Below, one piece after another: positions 1-13,000 of a stretch of 64,000 nucleotides of DNA. The DNA is from an uncultured Oscillospiraceae bacterium (GTDB taxonomy: Bacteria > Bacillota > Clostridia > Oscillospirales > Oscillospiraceae). The DNA lies in contig CAJUAS010000001.1 of the NCBI GenBank assembly GCA_910584395.1, positions 135,169 to 199,168 on the forward strand, read 5' to 3'. The notes below the pieces were generated by a model. It was given only the letters and a program-made list of their open reading frames with translations, did not search any database and was not told the DNA's origin. Within the stretch, counting starts at the first letter, position 1. Every line of letters begins with the position of its first letter. A program made the position numbers and the translations under genes.

Positions 1-3000
1 CATGCCCCAGACGATGCCGTCCGGCTTCGGCCCGGTCATCATCAGGATATTGTCGCCGCCTGCCGCCACCTGATAGACATCAGAAATGGCGTTGGTCACA
101 TGGGAGCGGTCAGAGTCCTTGGTCATCAGGTCGGTGGTGACCACGGTGGGACGCGTCCACTGATACTCCGCGGAGGTGTAGTTGTGGGGCTTGAGGACAC
201 CGCTCACCAGAGCATATCCCTTGACATAGCCGTCCTTGGAGGTCTCCACGGTCTGGAAGACGCTCATCTGCCGCCCAGCGTCCACATCGGTTACCTGACG
301 GATAAAGCGGGACTCGTTCACATGAGCCATATCCCGCCCGGCGGGGTTATTGCCCCGGGCCACGGGCAGGGCGATGGTGGTGGTGTAGTCGTATTCCAAG
401 CCGAGCTGCTGGCCGTCCCCGGCGTTCTTGGTGACGTTACGACCCCAAGAGACCACGGAGCTGTTGTCCAGCAGGGCCAGCATATAGCCGTCGCCGGCAG
501 ACAGCTCCACCACGTTGCGGAGGTAGCCGTCATAAGCGAAGTTGGTCTGCGCCTTGCCCGCCGCGCTTGCGCCCGCCAAAACGCGGACGGGGACGTTGCG
601 GTTGGCGGTGGCGTTGTAGCCCAACTGGCCATAGGTGTTGTTGCCCCATGTATACACATAGCCGTTCTCGTCCACCGCGCCGGCGAAATCGCCGCCTGTG
701 CCGCCGACGTAGTCGCCGCCGGCGGTGATGGCCTTGATGCCGGTGAGGTAACGCTCGTCGGTGTCGGCGTTGGGCTGGTCGCCCTTGAGGACGCGGACGG
801 CGAAGGTGTGGTTGGCGGTGTCAAATGCGCCGATGCCCAGCTGGCCCGCATTGTTGCGGCCCCAAGTCCAGACATACCCGTCCTTATCCAGCGCCACGGC
901 GAAGGTGTCGCCTGCCGCGACGGAGACGATGCCGGTCAGCGGCGTGCCGTACACGTCGGTGACCACCTGAACGGGCACGGTGCGGTTGGTGGTAGAGCCG
1001 TCGCCCAGCTGGCCGTAGGTGTTCAGACCCCAAGTCCAGACCGTGCCGTCGGTACGCAGGGAGACAGCGAAGGCAGAGCCGCCCACGATCTGCGGCGCGG
1101 CCACCCGGTCGCTGGCTTTCACGCCGCCGCCCAGCGTGGGCGTGGCGGGGGTATCGGGCACGACGGTGAGGGCGATGATGCCGTATTCAGACGTGCCGTT
1201 GTTGCCTGTCTTCTTGTTCGGGTCGGTCTCGCCCGTCCACTTGACCAGAATGTTGGCCGTGCCGTAGCAGCGGTCATTGGCGCGGGCGTCTTGCGTTTCA
1301 GTGGCCGTGCGGATGATGATCTTGTCCCCCTCCACCTTTGCGGTGGCCACGTTGTTGTTGGAGGAGGCCACGGTAAACGTGCCCGTGAGGTCGCCGGTCT
1401 CCCGCAGGGTGCGGCCGGTGGTCTCAAAGCTCTCCAGCGGCTTGTTGCCCGTGGTGGCGTCGCCCACGGCCGCCTTCTTCAGGTCGGTGGTGGACAGCTC
1501 ATTCCACAGCAGGAAGCCGGAATTGTACTTGGTGGTGATCTTGTTGATATCCAGCGTCAACGTCTGGTTCTCGTGGATGGTGACGTGGGCGATCTGGCTG
1601 TCGTGGCTGGCGTAGATGTCGTCCGACGTGCCGTCGTCGGTGCTGGGACGCACCTGATCCAGTACCGCGTTCGTCCCGGCCTTGGCGGGATCGTTGCCCG
1701 CGCCGGTGTCGGCGGCGTCGGTGAGCCAGAAGGTGCTGCCGTTCTTGTTGGTGATGCCCATGGCGTTGTTGAGGAACAGGGCATGGTAGTCGTCCGCGCC
1801 CACGCGGAAGGGATAGGTGCGCCACGCGGGATCGGCGTTGCCGGCGCGATTGGCCTGATTGAGGTCGGAAAGGACGGTGGCGTCGGTGACCGCAATGTCC
1901 TCCACCTTGTTGTTGTAATAGCTGCCCAACTGCTGGTTGGCGTTGTTGCCCCATGCGTACACAGAGCCGTCGTCCCGCAGGGCCAGACCGTGCTTGTCGC
2001 CCAGCACAAGGGACAGCACTTTGTCCAGCCGCTGGTCGTATGCGTTGGAGTTATAGTAGCGCAGATCGCTGACGCCCCGGTTCTCTTTGGCGTCAGTGTT
2101 GTATTTGTCAACGGTGGAGAATTCCGGCTGCTGCTCCACGCCCACGCTTAGGTTGCGTCCGGCGATGTAGCCGTAGCCCTCTTCGGTCATCACCGTCAGG
2201 GTCGAACCGCGGGCGTAGAGCTGGGACATATGCTCCCCGGCCCAAAGGTCGTTCTTCACCTTGATGGCCACCAGAGAGTCGTCGTAGTTGCCCTGCGTCT
2301 TGCCGGCGTCCGCATAGCCCTGAACCAGCTGGCCGCTCTCGTTTGCGCCCCAAGCGTAGACATTGTCCTGCCATGTGGTTGTGGCGGGAGCAGCCTTAGC
2401 GTCAGAGGGGTAGGTCGCGCCGATGCCGATGGCGGCGGCGGCAAACTTGTCGCCCATGCCCATGGCCACTGCGCCGCGCAGGTAGTTATCATAGGTAAAC
2501 GCCTTCAGCTCGGCGTCCGCGCCGGTGGCTTCCACCGCCATAGGCACGTCCTTGTTGTTCCAGTTGCGCTCCGCCGGCTCGCCCCATGCACCGCCGCTGC
2601 GAGCCTTGCTCTTATTATCATCGCCCATACCGATCTGGCCCTTGTCATTGAGACCCCATGTATAGATCTGGCCATTGGACAGCAGGGCGGCGGAGGACTT
2701 GCCGCCGGCGGCAATGGCAATGACGCTGTGGAGGCGCGGCTCTTTGTTGGAGCCACCCACCAGACCGTCCACAGGCACAGGATCGGTCTGGTCGACGCTT
2801 GTGCCGTCGCCCAGCTTGCCATGCTCGTTCGAGCCCCATGCAAAGACGTGGCCGTCCTCGGTGAGGGCCAGATAATGGTCGATGCCGCCCGCCACGCTGA
2901 TGACCTTTTCGTTGTTAAAGAACTTCTGGTCGATGGCGGTCATGGTGGTAATAACGCCGGAGGTGGCGGTCGTCGGCGCAGTATACACCTGCCCGTCGGC

Positions 3001-6000
3001 GGTGACCGCCAGCATGGTGTCGTCCGCGGCGGAAATGTCCACAATATTGTCCACAAGCTCGGTGGTGGTGACGCCGTCGCGGGTCACACGCACGCCGGTG
3101 ATCCGGGCAGGGCTGCGTCCGCCCGTCGTGCCCCAAGCCCACACCGTGCCGTCCGCCTTCAACGCCATGGAGTAGTTGGCCGCGGCGGCGATCTTGGGCG
3201 CGGCGATCATCTGCACCGTCTCGTTCAACTCGCCCACGTTGCGGAGCACCTGACGGATGGTGATGGTGATCATGCCTTGGGCCTTGGTAACGGTATCATA
3301 GACGGTGAGCGTGCCCTCGCCGTAGTAGCCCTTCTTGTTGGCCTCGATGACCAGATCGCCGTCCTCCACCTTGACGGTGAAGAGCCGCTCGTCGGACACG
3401 CGGTAGATGAAGCGGTCGTCGCCCGCGTGGGCGAGGCCCGTCCAGTGCTTCGCACCGGCGGGTGCGTCCGCCACATCAGCCAGAGTGATCTCATTGTCGC
3501 GGGTGGTGGCGTTGTTGATGGTGGTGGCGAGACCGCTGTGGGAGGCGATGGGGTCGCGCTCCGTCCACTGGCTCAGGTTCAGGCCGTAATACTTGGCCTG
3601 AATGAGACCGGTGACCTTGGCGGTGTCGCCCTCGTTGAGGGTGAAGAAGGGATGGGCCTCGTCAAAGATGTTTTCGGTGGGTTCGTTGGTGACCGTGCCG
3701 TCCTCGGCGGTGGCGTCGGCGTACTGCGCGCCCACCATCACCAGCTTTTCCAGCCCCATGTCGCCGGCGCGTCTGGGAATGGCGGTATTGAAGTCCGTGC
3801 CGTAGTTGCCGGCCTTGCCGAAATCATACGCGCCGCTGTTCGCGCCCGGCCGCCAGCCCGTGGGCCAAGCCCAGAGGTTGCCGTCGGCCTCGAAGTTGTC
3901 CTGAACGCCCAGCTGGCCCATGGCCTGAGAGCCGGAGGTATAGATCTCGCCGGTCTCGGTGAGGAAGATGCCCGTCGCGCCGAACTGGCCGTTGGACACG
4001 TCCATATCCACCACCTTGGGCAGATTGGTCTCGCCGTCGGTGGCGTTCCAGTGGTTGGAAATGCGCTTGGCGGTGTTGTTAAAGGTATCGCTCACCGCCC
4101 CTTCGCCAAGGCCGAGCTGACCCTCGCCGTTGACGCCCCAGACATAGGTCACGCCGCGCCCGCGTTCGGTGGCCTTGCCGTTGGCGTCATGGTAAGAGCC
4201 GGTGACATGATAGGAGTTGTTGTGGGACTCCACCGAGGTCAGGTAGAAGTCGCCGTCCGCGGTGGTGTAGGTCTCGCCGTTGAAGGCAACGCTGCCCGCG
4301 CCGGCGAAGAGATCCGCGCCGGCCTTCATGCCGTTTGCGGCCACGCCGATCACGCCCCGCTGCTCGCGAGTGGTGAGGACGGGCACAGTGCCCATATCCA
4401 CGCCGGTGATGTTGCGCTGATAGAAGTCCTCGCCGGTGTGATCGGAGTTGACCTCGATGGCCAGCGCGTCAGCGGCGTCAGCCAGCGTCTTGTCGTTATA
4501 GATGTGCTGGACGCGGTTGCCAGCAAAGGGATCGCTCCCGGCGGCAATGTAGTGGGTCAGATAGCTGTTCCCGCTCTTGTTGGAGGACGCGCTCTGATAG
4601 TACACCGAGCCGTCGGCGGCCAGCGCCACCAAGCCGTCCTTGGAGACGTTGAAGTCAATGATGTGCTCCAGCGTGTTGCCATCCTGGTCGGTCATATAGC
4701 GGTTGACAATGCTAAAGCCATCGTTATTGCCCAAGTTGCCGTAGGCGTAGTGCTGGTAGAGTTTGCCATCGGCTGTAAGACCATAGTATACGGCCATGGC
4801 GGTCTTGGTCCACTCGCCGTTCAAGAAGTGGTCGGAGCTGAACTGGACAGTCCGGGCATAGTTCAGATCCATGCCAGAGGTGACTCCCACCTTGATAATA
4901 TTGGTGGGCCAGTTGGAGACTTTGATGGGCTGGGCAGCGTAGTAGTGGTACGTCCGGGTCTCCCACTCGTCATGAGTACAGTGATAGTGGGACACATTCC
5001 AGTTGTGATAATAGTATTTGCTGGCGATCCAGCCCCACTGCCAAGCCTGTCCGTCCTCATCCACAGCGATGGAGACGGCGTTGCCGGCCGCAGCATGGAT
5101 GATTTTCTTGCCGCCGAAGGCGGAGGCAGAGATCTGCTGGGGCGTATCCTGATGCACTGTGTCCAGAATGATCGTCTCTCCCGCCCGGTCCTCCTCTATG
5201 CGGAAGATGTCCGTCTGGATAACCTCTTCGGAACGGTCGCCGCCTCTGCCGCAGTTGGTGGTGTGGGCATAGAAGGTGGTCTTGGTCTCGCCCTGAGTTC
5301 CTGTGCCCAGCTGGCCGCGGAGGTTGCCGCCCCAAGAGTAGAGCGCGCCCTCAGAGCTGACCGCCAGCATATGGTCGCCGCCGGCGACGATCTGCGGCAC
5401 GGTCACCAACGCCTGATTGTTGCCCGTGGGCGGCGTGGTCACGGTGGTAGTGGTCTCGTTGCCGTCCTCGTCGGTCTCCACGGTGGTCGTGGTGACGGGC
5501 AGGAGGCCGTTGAGCTGATAATTCTGGGCGGTGTTGTCCTCGTCATAGGCGGGAACGACCCGGATGATGACCAAGCTCTGGGCCTTATGCTCCAGATCTT
5601 GGAACACCACGGTCACTTCTCCGCCCGCGCCAAGGGCCTTAAGGTCGCCGTTGGCGTCCAGATCGTGGTTGGGAATGATGTCCACCTTGGTGGGATAGCA
5701 GGGCTCGCCGGTGGAGGTCACGGTATACGTCCCGTCGCCGTTGTCGGTGACATCGGTCTGATCGGTCAGCACCGCGGGCGTCAGCGTGCCGCGCTCGTCC
5801 GCGGCCTTCGCCCCGGTGAGGTCGGCGGTGGCAAAGGTGTGGAAGCGCAGGGTCACCACATCGGTGTTCATGCTCTTGACCCGCAGGGCCGTCCAGTCTG
5901 CGCCGATGTCGTCAAACTTGTCGGTGCGGACGTTAAAGCCCCAGTCCTCCCGGATGAACATCTCGGTGAGATCCACCGTGACGAACTGCATGGGCTGGAT

Positions 6001-9000
6001 GTTGATGCGCTGCTGGGCGAAGGGCAGGCTGGCGTCAATGTCGTTGTACCACTTCATGGGATTCTCCACGGAAGTGACGCTTGTGCCGGTGACGTTGCCG
6101 TCCTTGTCGGTGATCTGGGTGGTCTTGGTCAGCCGGGAGTGGCTGAACAGGGTGGACTGCTCCATCTCCACCCTGTGGATGGGATAGTCCTCGTAATCGT
6201 TGTCCGTGCCGGGGATCTGATAGGTTTTGAGGGTGGCGTTGTCCACCTGAAGGTCGTAGAAGTCCTCCTTGCCCACCTGAACGGGCGTGGGAGAAGCGGG
6301 ATCGGCGTAGTTGCCCATCTGCTGGTTGGCGTCGTTGCCCCAAGCCCAGACAGAGCCCTCCACCTGAACGCCCACGGAGGTGCGCTCGCTGAGAGAGAGC
6401 ATATAGGGACGGTTCCAATAACCGTTGTACGCCACCTTGGCCACAGGCTCAGTGAGGCTGAGGACGTTACGGCTGTTACCGCGCAGCGGGCGGGTACCGG
6501 TGAGAGTGGCGATCTCGCCGGCCACACCGGAAGCGGCGGCAGCGTTATCCACGGAGGCATAGGTATTGCCCACGTTGGTATAGGTGTTGTTGCCCCAGAG
6601 GAAGGGGAAGTTGTTGTCGGGAACAACGGTGGTGTAGTCGTTGTCGCCGTCGTAGATCACGCCGGAGGTGTTGCCGCCCGCGTAGATGCGCAGAACTTGG
6701 GTATCCCGGCCGGTGGAGGCGTCCACGCCGGAGTGGACGTGATGGACGGCGGTGACATAGCCGGGGGTCTTGCCCACGCCGGCAGAGGTCGTGCCGTTAC
6801 GGCCCAGCTGGCCGTACTGGTTGCGACCCCAGCTGATGAGGTCGTGCGCCTGATGGGTGGTGGCCGTGCCGGGGATAACGTTGGTGTTGGCCATCTGGCC
6901 CACGCCGGCGCAGGGCACGGTCGCGCCCGCCGCCGCGCCGTCGCTGGCGTCAGGCACGGTGTGGGTATCCTTGACGATCCCCCCGTCGATGTCGGCGGCA
7001 TTCAAGATCGCGCCGCAGACGGGGCAGTAATACACGGTCACGTCGGGTGTGGTGGCGTCCACCACCGTATCGCTCACCAGCGCCAGAGCATGGGTATGAC
7101 CCGCCGCCAGCGTGAGCACACGCTCCAGCTGGCCGTGGGTGTTGGTCGTGCCGGTGTGGTTGGTCTTTATCGCGCCGTTGCCGATGGGATAGGGGTTATA
7201 CTCCTTGACGGTGAAGGCCTCGCCGTCGCGGCCCGCACCCAGATACTCGTTATACTCCTTCATGGCCGCGCTGCCGCCGTTGTCCATGGCGGCGGAGCTG
7301 GTCTCGTTATTGCCCTGACCCACCACATAGACCTTGCCCTCTTGATTGAGGAGGTAGAGGGCATGGTAGGCGGCCTTCATCTCCACGATATTGGTGAGGT
7401 AGAAGTTGTGCTCGAAGCCCACAGAGCCGGCCACCTCGCCGGTGTGGCTGGGCGACATACCCGCCCGGAGCTTCACGGGGGTATCCAAGCTGCTGCGCAT
7501 GGTGGTAAAGCCCGTCTTACGCAGCTCGGTAAGGAAGTTCGCGCCCCAGACATACACCTCGCCGGTGATGCCGTCCAGCGCGGCATAGAAGCCGTAGCCC
7601 GCAGCCACCTGCGTGATGCCGGAGAGGTAAGAGGTCGCGTTGCCCTCGCTGTCCTTGGTAAGGGCAACACGGGTGGTGGTGTCGCCGGAGACGGAATAGA
7701 CCGTACCGTCCTGCGTCGCCACCAGACCGACGCTGTACCCGGCGGCCACATGGATACCGTTGGTAATGCTGCCCGCCCGTACAGGCGCGCTGCTGCTGTT
7801 GCCCCAAGTCCAAACCGTACCGTTGGACTTCAAGGCGATGGAGTAGTTGTATCCGCTGGCCACCATGGGCACGGCGGTGGCGGCCTGAAGGCCGGCAAAG
7901 GCCGCAGGCTCACCCTCCTGGGAGGCCCGGACAGACTGAGACACCTCGGTCACACGCACCATAACTGTGGTGCGGTAGCCCGTGGCGGTGTTGAAGATCA
8001 TAATGTTGGCCGTGCCCACCCCTGTGGTGGTGATCCGGATGCCGTCGGCCTCCACGGCCACCACAGCCACGCTGGGATCGCTGGTGTCCACCACCATGCT
8101 GTCCACGCTGGTCATATCCAGCGGCTCACGGAAGGCGGAGAAGCGGGTAGACCACGGGAAGTAGTAGTCCTGATACAGCTCATCGAAGGGAATCAGCGCG
8201 GTGTTGTTCAGGGTGACGGGGATCAGGTCGTCATCGAAGCCCAGACCGCCCATATCGCTGCGCTCCATCATGGCCTCGGTGCGGCTGTCCGGCTGGACGG
8301 CGTACTGGAGGGAGATGACGTTGGACTTCTTGGTGTAGACGCCCGCGTCATCCTTCGTGGCCCAGACATAGAGCTTGCTCTCGTCGTTGCCAAAGCGGTT
8401 GGGGGTGTTGCTGTCCGCACGGATCAGCGTGTCGCCCGTGTCATAGTCGAACTTGCCCCAGTTATAGTCGCCGGAGATATACAGCTTGCCGTCCTGACGC
8501 ATAATGACCATAAAGTCCTCGCCCGCGTCAAACTCGGCGGCAAAGCGGAAGGGATCGGCGTCGTCGATGGCAGGAATGCCGCTGACCGCAGTCTGGTCGT
8601 TGTCGCCGCGCAGCACCATTACGGGGGTCTTCTGCGCCGCAGTCTGGGTCGTGCCGTCGCCCAACTGCGCGTTGCCCAACTGGCCGAAGTTGTTGCGACC
8701 CCAAGCGTACAGCACATTCTCCGTGGCCAAGGCCATGGCGTTGTTCTGCCCGGCGTTGATGAGCCGTGCCTTCAAGGGGGTATCCGCATCCAGCATGACC
8801 TGAACGGGCACAGGGGACTGCTGGGTCAGCGCGTTGCCCTTGCGGTTGGTCGTGACGCCCAACTGGCCCTGACGGTTGTCACCGAAGGTGTACACCCCGC
8901 CGTCGCGGGTCATAATGACGCTGAAGTTATCGCCGGCGGCGATGCGGGTGGCGTTGCGGAGGAAGTAGGCGTCCTCATCGCTCTCGCCGGAGCGCACCAG

Positions 9001-10050
9001 CACGGGGATGGACTGGATGTCGTTGCTGGGCACATGAGGCGTAGAGGCGGTGATGTCCTTGCCCTCGCGCCCCCAGTTGTTGCCCACTTCGCCCTGAACG
9101 TTGTCGCCCCAAGCGTACACCAAAGAGTCGGTGCGAAGGGCCAGCGCGTGGTCATGGCCGGCGGCCACCCGGGCCACATGCTGCAGCGTGCCGATATCCT
9201 GCATACCGGTGACCAGAGCAGGCTTGGTCTCCAAAACGGGGTGGGCGGAGGAGAACTTTTGCGTGCCGTACCAGTGGTGTGCGGCGTGATTGTAGCTGCC
9301 GGCGCAATAGGTTCGCGCGCCGTGGGTCACCGCGCCGCCGCTGCTGTTGGTATTCAGGTCACTGTCATAGACATAGGGAATGTAGAGGTTGTGGCCGTAG
9401 TATTGGCCGTTGTGGCCGCGCCGCCACTGGTAGCTCCACGCGCCCACATAGCCGCGGCCCAGCTGCCCGCGGTCGTTGAGACCCCAAGAGTAGACCTTTC
9501 CGGAGTTGGAGGAGGCCAGCGCGAAGCCGTCACCCATAGCCACGGAGAGAATGACCTCGCCGCCGTTGGCCGGGCCGATGTTTTGGACACGGGTAGCCTT
9601 GGAGCTGCCCACGCCCAAACGGTCGGTGCTTCGCTGAACGTAGCTGTAGTACTCGCCGGTGCCGTCCGTTCCGTAGAGCTTGAAGCTGTTCCAGTCGCCG
9701 TTGCCCAACTGGCCGTAGTCGTTGTTGCCCCAAGTGTAGACGTTGCCCTTGTTGGTCAGGGCGATGAAGGACTGGACGGAATCCGCGCCGCGGTCGGCGG
9801 CGGTGTCCCACTTGTTGCCGGTCAGGGGGCTCGCGCCGTAGGCGTCGATGTCCACGATGTACTCGTCGGCATCCAGATTTTCAAATTCCACCTGAACGGG
9901 GTACTCATAGGTCACATAGTAGACGGGATTCAGCACCACGCCAGTGCCCTGAACGCGGCTATTGCTGTTGGCGTAGCTGGAGTTGTTGCCACCCTCAAAG
10001 TAGCTGTTCTCCCAAGTGATGCCGACGTTGTTTTGGTAGGCGTTCGCCGT
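1..10050 (-). repeat. RCC1 blade blocks D-H of giant gene
   Basis: Trp-Gly cores near 9725, 9480, 9105, 8697, 7800, 7538, 6825, 6590, 6340, 5325, 5030, 4130, 3870, 3128, 2829, 2653, 2340, 1950, 1030, 860, 640, 440 and 5, plus a Phe-Gly version near 8880. Non-blade spacers fall at about 7,900-8,440, 5,400-6,290, 3,200-3,830 and 1,130-1,650. The 7,980-8,150 spacer has a clear BIG2-like end (SDPSVAVVAVEADGI, then GVGTANIMIFN). The last blade runs off the window, so more repeats probably follow. Confidence 0.78.
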
Positions 10051-13000
10051 GCCGTCCTCATTGACAAAGTTCTGGCGCAGGCCAATGCGACCCCACATCC
10101 AAACCGTACCGTTGGCGTGGAGGGCAATGGCGGCGTTTTCGGCGGCCTTGACGGTGACGGAGGCCACAGGCAGGCCGCTGCCCACGCTCTCGGTGGGCAG
10201 AACGATGACCTCATAGTCGCCGCGGTAGTTGTCGTGGACGTTGTTGACGGTGATGATCAAACGGCCGTAAGCCTCGGTGGTGGGCTGGAGGTAATACTGG
10301 CCCTTCTGGGCGTCATAGTCGAAGTAGGCGATGGTCTCGTCGCTGGAGCGGTAGGTCACCACCGCGTCGTCGGGCAGATGGCGCTCAAATTCGTTTTCAA
10401 TGAGGTTGAACTGGCTGTTAAAGACCTCCCAGAGGTCGTCTTCGTTGATGTAAAGCCGCTGATTCTCATAAATGGTGATGGAGCGCGGCATCCGCAGCTT
10501 CTCAGTGGTCACCTGAGGCGGCCAGTTATAGCCGTTGCCGGTCCGGATGGGCCAGACGGCGTTGGTCAGGTCGGCCTCGTTGTAGACCTTGGCGTCGCCA
10601 ATGGCCAGAGAGTAGTATGTGCCGGCGCCAGTCTGCGTCAGCGCCTGACGCTCCACGGCGGTAAAGTCCGCGCCCTCGCGGTGGCTGTTCGTGCCGGAGA
10701 ACCAGACCGTGCCGTCCTCCTGAACGGTCTGGAAGGTGGTGTTGCCCTTGCTGACCAGCAGGGTCTCGCGGACATACTTGGCCAGCTCTTCGCCGCCCAC
10801 AAGCTCCACCTTGGACACCGTGCCGCCCTTGAGCATGGGCCGGGGCAGGGTGGTGTCCGCAGGAACGATGATGGTCTCTGTACCGATCTTTTCGCCCAGA
10901 CCCAACTGGCCTTGGGTATTACGCCCCCAAGAGTAGACCAGAGAATCCACATATTCAAAGGTCTGCTGGGCGGGGTGGTCGGGATAGTGGCCCTGACCGG
11001 GATTACGGTCGCTGTCGGCGGCATCCACCGGGTGATCCTTGTCCACCACGGTCAGGGTGTCCGCCACCACAGCCGTGGCGTAGTCCGTGGCCGCGGAGAT
11101 CTGGCGCACCCGCTCCAAAGGCGTAGCGGTGCGAACGACAGAGGGGGTGGTCGAACCGGGGGTAATGACGGTCACGCCGTCGTCGGCCAGCACCGGCGGG
11201 ATGGTGGTGGTGACGGTTTTGTCCTCCAGCAGATCCACGCGAGTGGGCTGATAGGTAAAGGCCTGCTGCTCCTCGGTCTTGCCCAGACCCAGCTTGCCGT
11301 GCTCGTTCGAGCCCCATGTATACACCCGGGTGGTGGGGGTAAAGAGGCCGTTTTCGTCGGCCTTGGGCACGACCTTGCCGTCCGCGCCGATCTCTTCCCC
11401 GTGGAGGCCCGCCACGATGGCCATGGCGTGGTCGCGGCCGGCGGAGATGGCGGTCACGTTCTTGAAGTAGTAGTCGTCGGGGCTTTGATCGTTGGCAAAG
11501 CCCACCTCGGAGGGCACAGTGACGTTGCCGCTGGAGACAATGCCCAGCTGGCCCTTTTCGTTGCCGCCCCACGCGAAGACCACGCCGTCCGCCCGGAGGG
11601 CCATGGAGTAGTTGCCGCCGGCGGAGATCTGGATAATACGGCTCAAATAGGCGTCGTCGCTGGCGGAAACGCCCTGAACCACCTTGACCGGGGTGTAGCG
11701 CACCTGATCGTGGTAGGTACGCACGTCCCGAATGGTAATCTGCTTGTCGCTGTAGATGTTTCCGGTGTCGCCCTGACCGAGCTGGCCGTTGGAGTTGTCG
11801 CCAAAGGCCCAGACGTTGCCGTGGTCGTCCAAAAGCAGAGTATGACGATCACCGGCAGCGACATCCACGATCTTTACCTTGTCGGCGTCCGCATAATTGG
11901 CGAGCCAAGGCAGAGAGATGGGGCCGTTGTCGGGGTCGTAGTTGTCGGGATAGATGCCGCCGTCGGTCTTGTTGGCGTGGCCCAGATCGTCGCGGTAGTA
12001 AGCGTCCCACTGGGTGCGGGCCATCAGATGCTCGTTGAGGTTCTGGAAGCTGGAGAGAACGTCGGTGGCGTAATCCGAGTTGCTCTTGGTCTGGGTGAAG
12101 GGTGCGCCGGTGTAGCCCTTCAGCACCTTGCGGTTCACGTCCTTCGTAATGGGCATATTCTCGCCCGCATCGTCGCCCGAGCCCTCGGTAATATCCCGTA
12201 CGATGGTCTTGTAGTAGGCGTCCTCCGCCTCATAGAAGCCGGTCTGGCCGTAGGTGTTGTCGCCCCAAGTGTAGACGTTGCCGGACTCGTCCAGTGCCAC
12301 CACATGGTGCGGACCAGCGGCGATGCGGACGATCAGCGCGCCGCCGGGAATGAGCATATGCTGCGGGGTATCATAGGTCACATTGCGGCTCGCCAACACC
12401 GGCGCGCCGGTGTTGGGCTTCACAATGGAGGAGGTATAGCCCTTGGTGGTGAATGTACCCCAGATGTAAACCTCGCCGTTGGCCTTCAACGCCACAGTCC
12501 CCTGCTCCGTGCCGATGACCATGGGGGTGGTGACCCGGTCGCGGGTCGTGCCATTGGCGTCGGTGTAGTTGCCGCGGATGTTCACACGGAACACAGCGAT
12601 CACGTTGCCGTTGGCATCCACGGCGGAGACGGAGGTAGAACCGATCTTCTGGAAGCTGGAGTAAGTGGCGGGGGCGTTTTGGATGACCCAAGTGCCGTCG
12701 TCCAGCGGACGCACCCGCACCATGCTCTCGTCGGTGGCAAGGAAGGTATAGCCGGGATAGGCCGTGGCCAGATTGATCTCCTCGGTCTCCACGCCGGAGG
12801 TAATGAGGTTAAAGCCGCCGTAACGATAGCGGGTAGCGGCGGTGGTATTGATGGTGGCGTATTCGTTGGCGTTCAGGCTCCAGCCCAAGGTCAGCTCGTT
12901 AAAGCTGCTGACGCCGCCGTCCTTGATGTTCGCGCCGGTAAAGCTGAACTCCACCATGACCGCCTGATGCTCGCCCGCGAAATAGGGCACATCGCGGACG

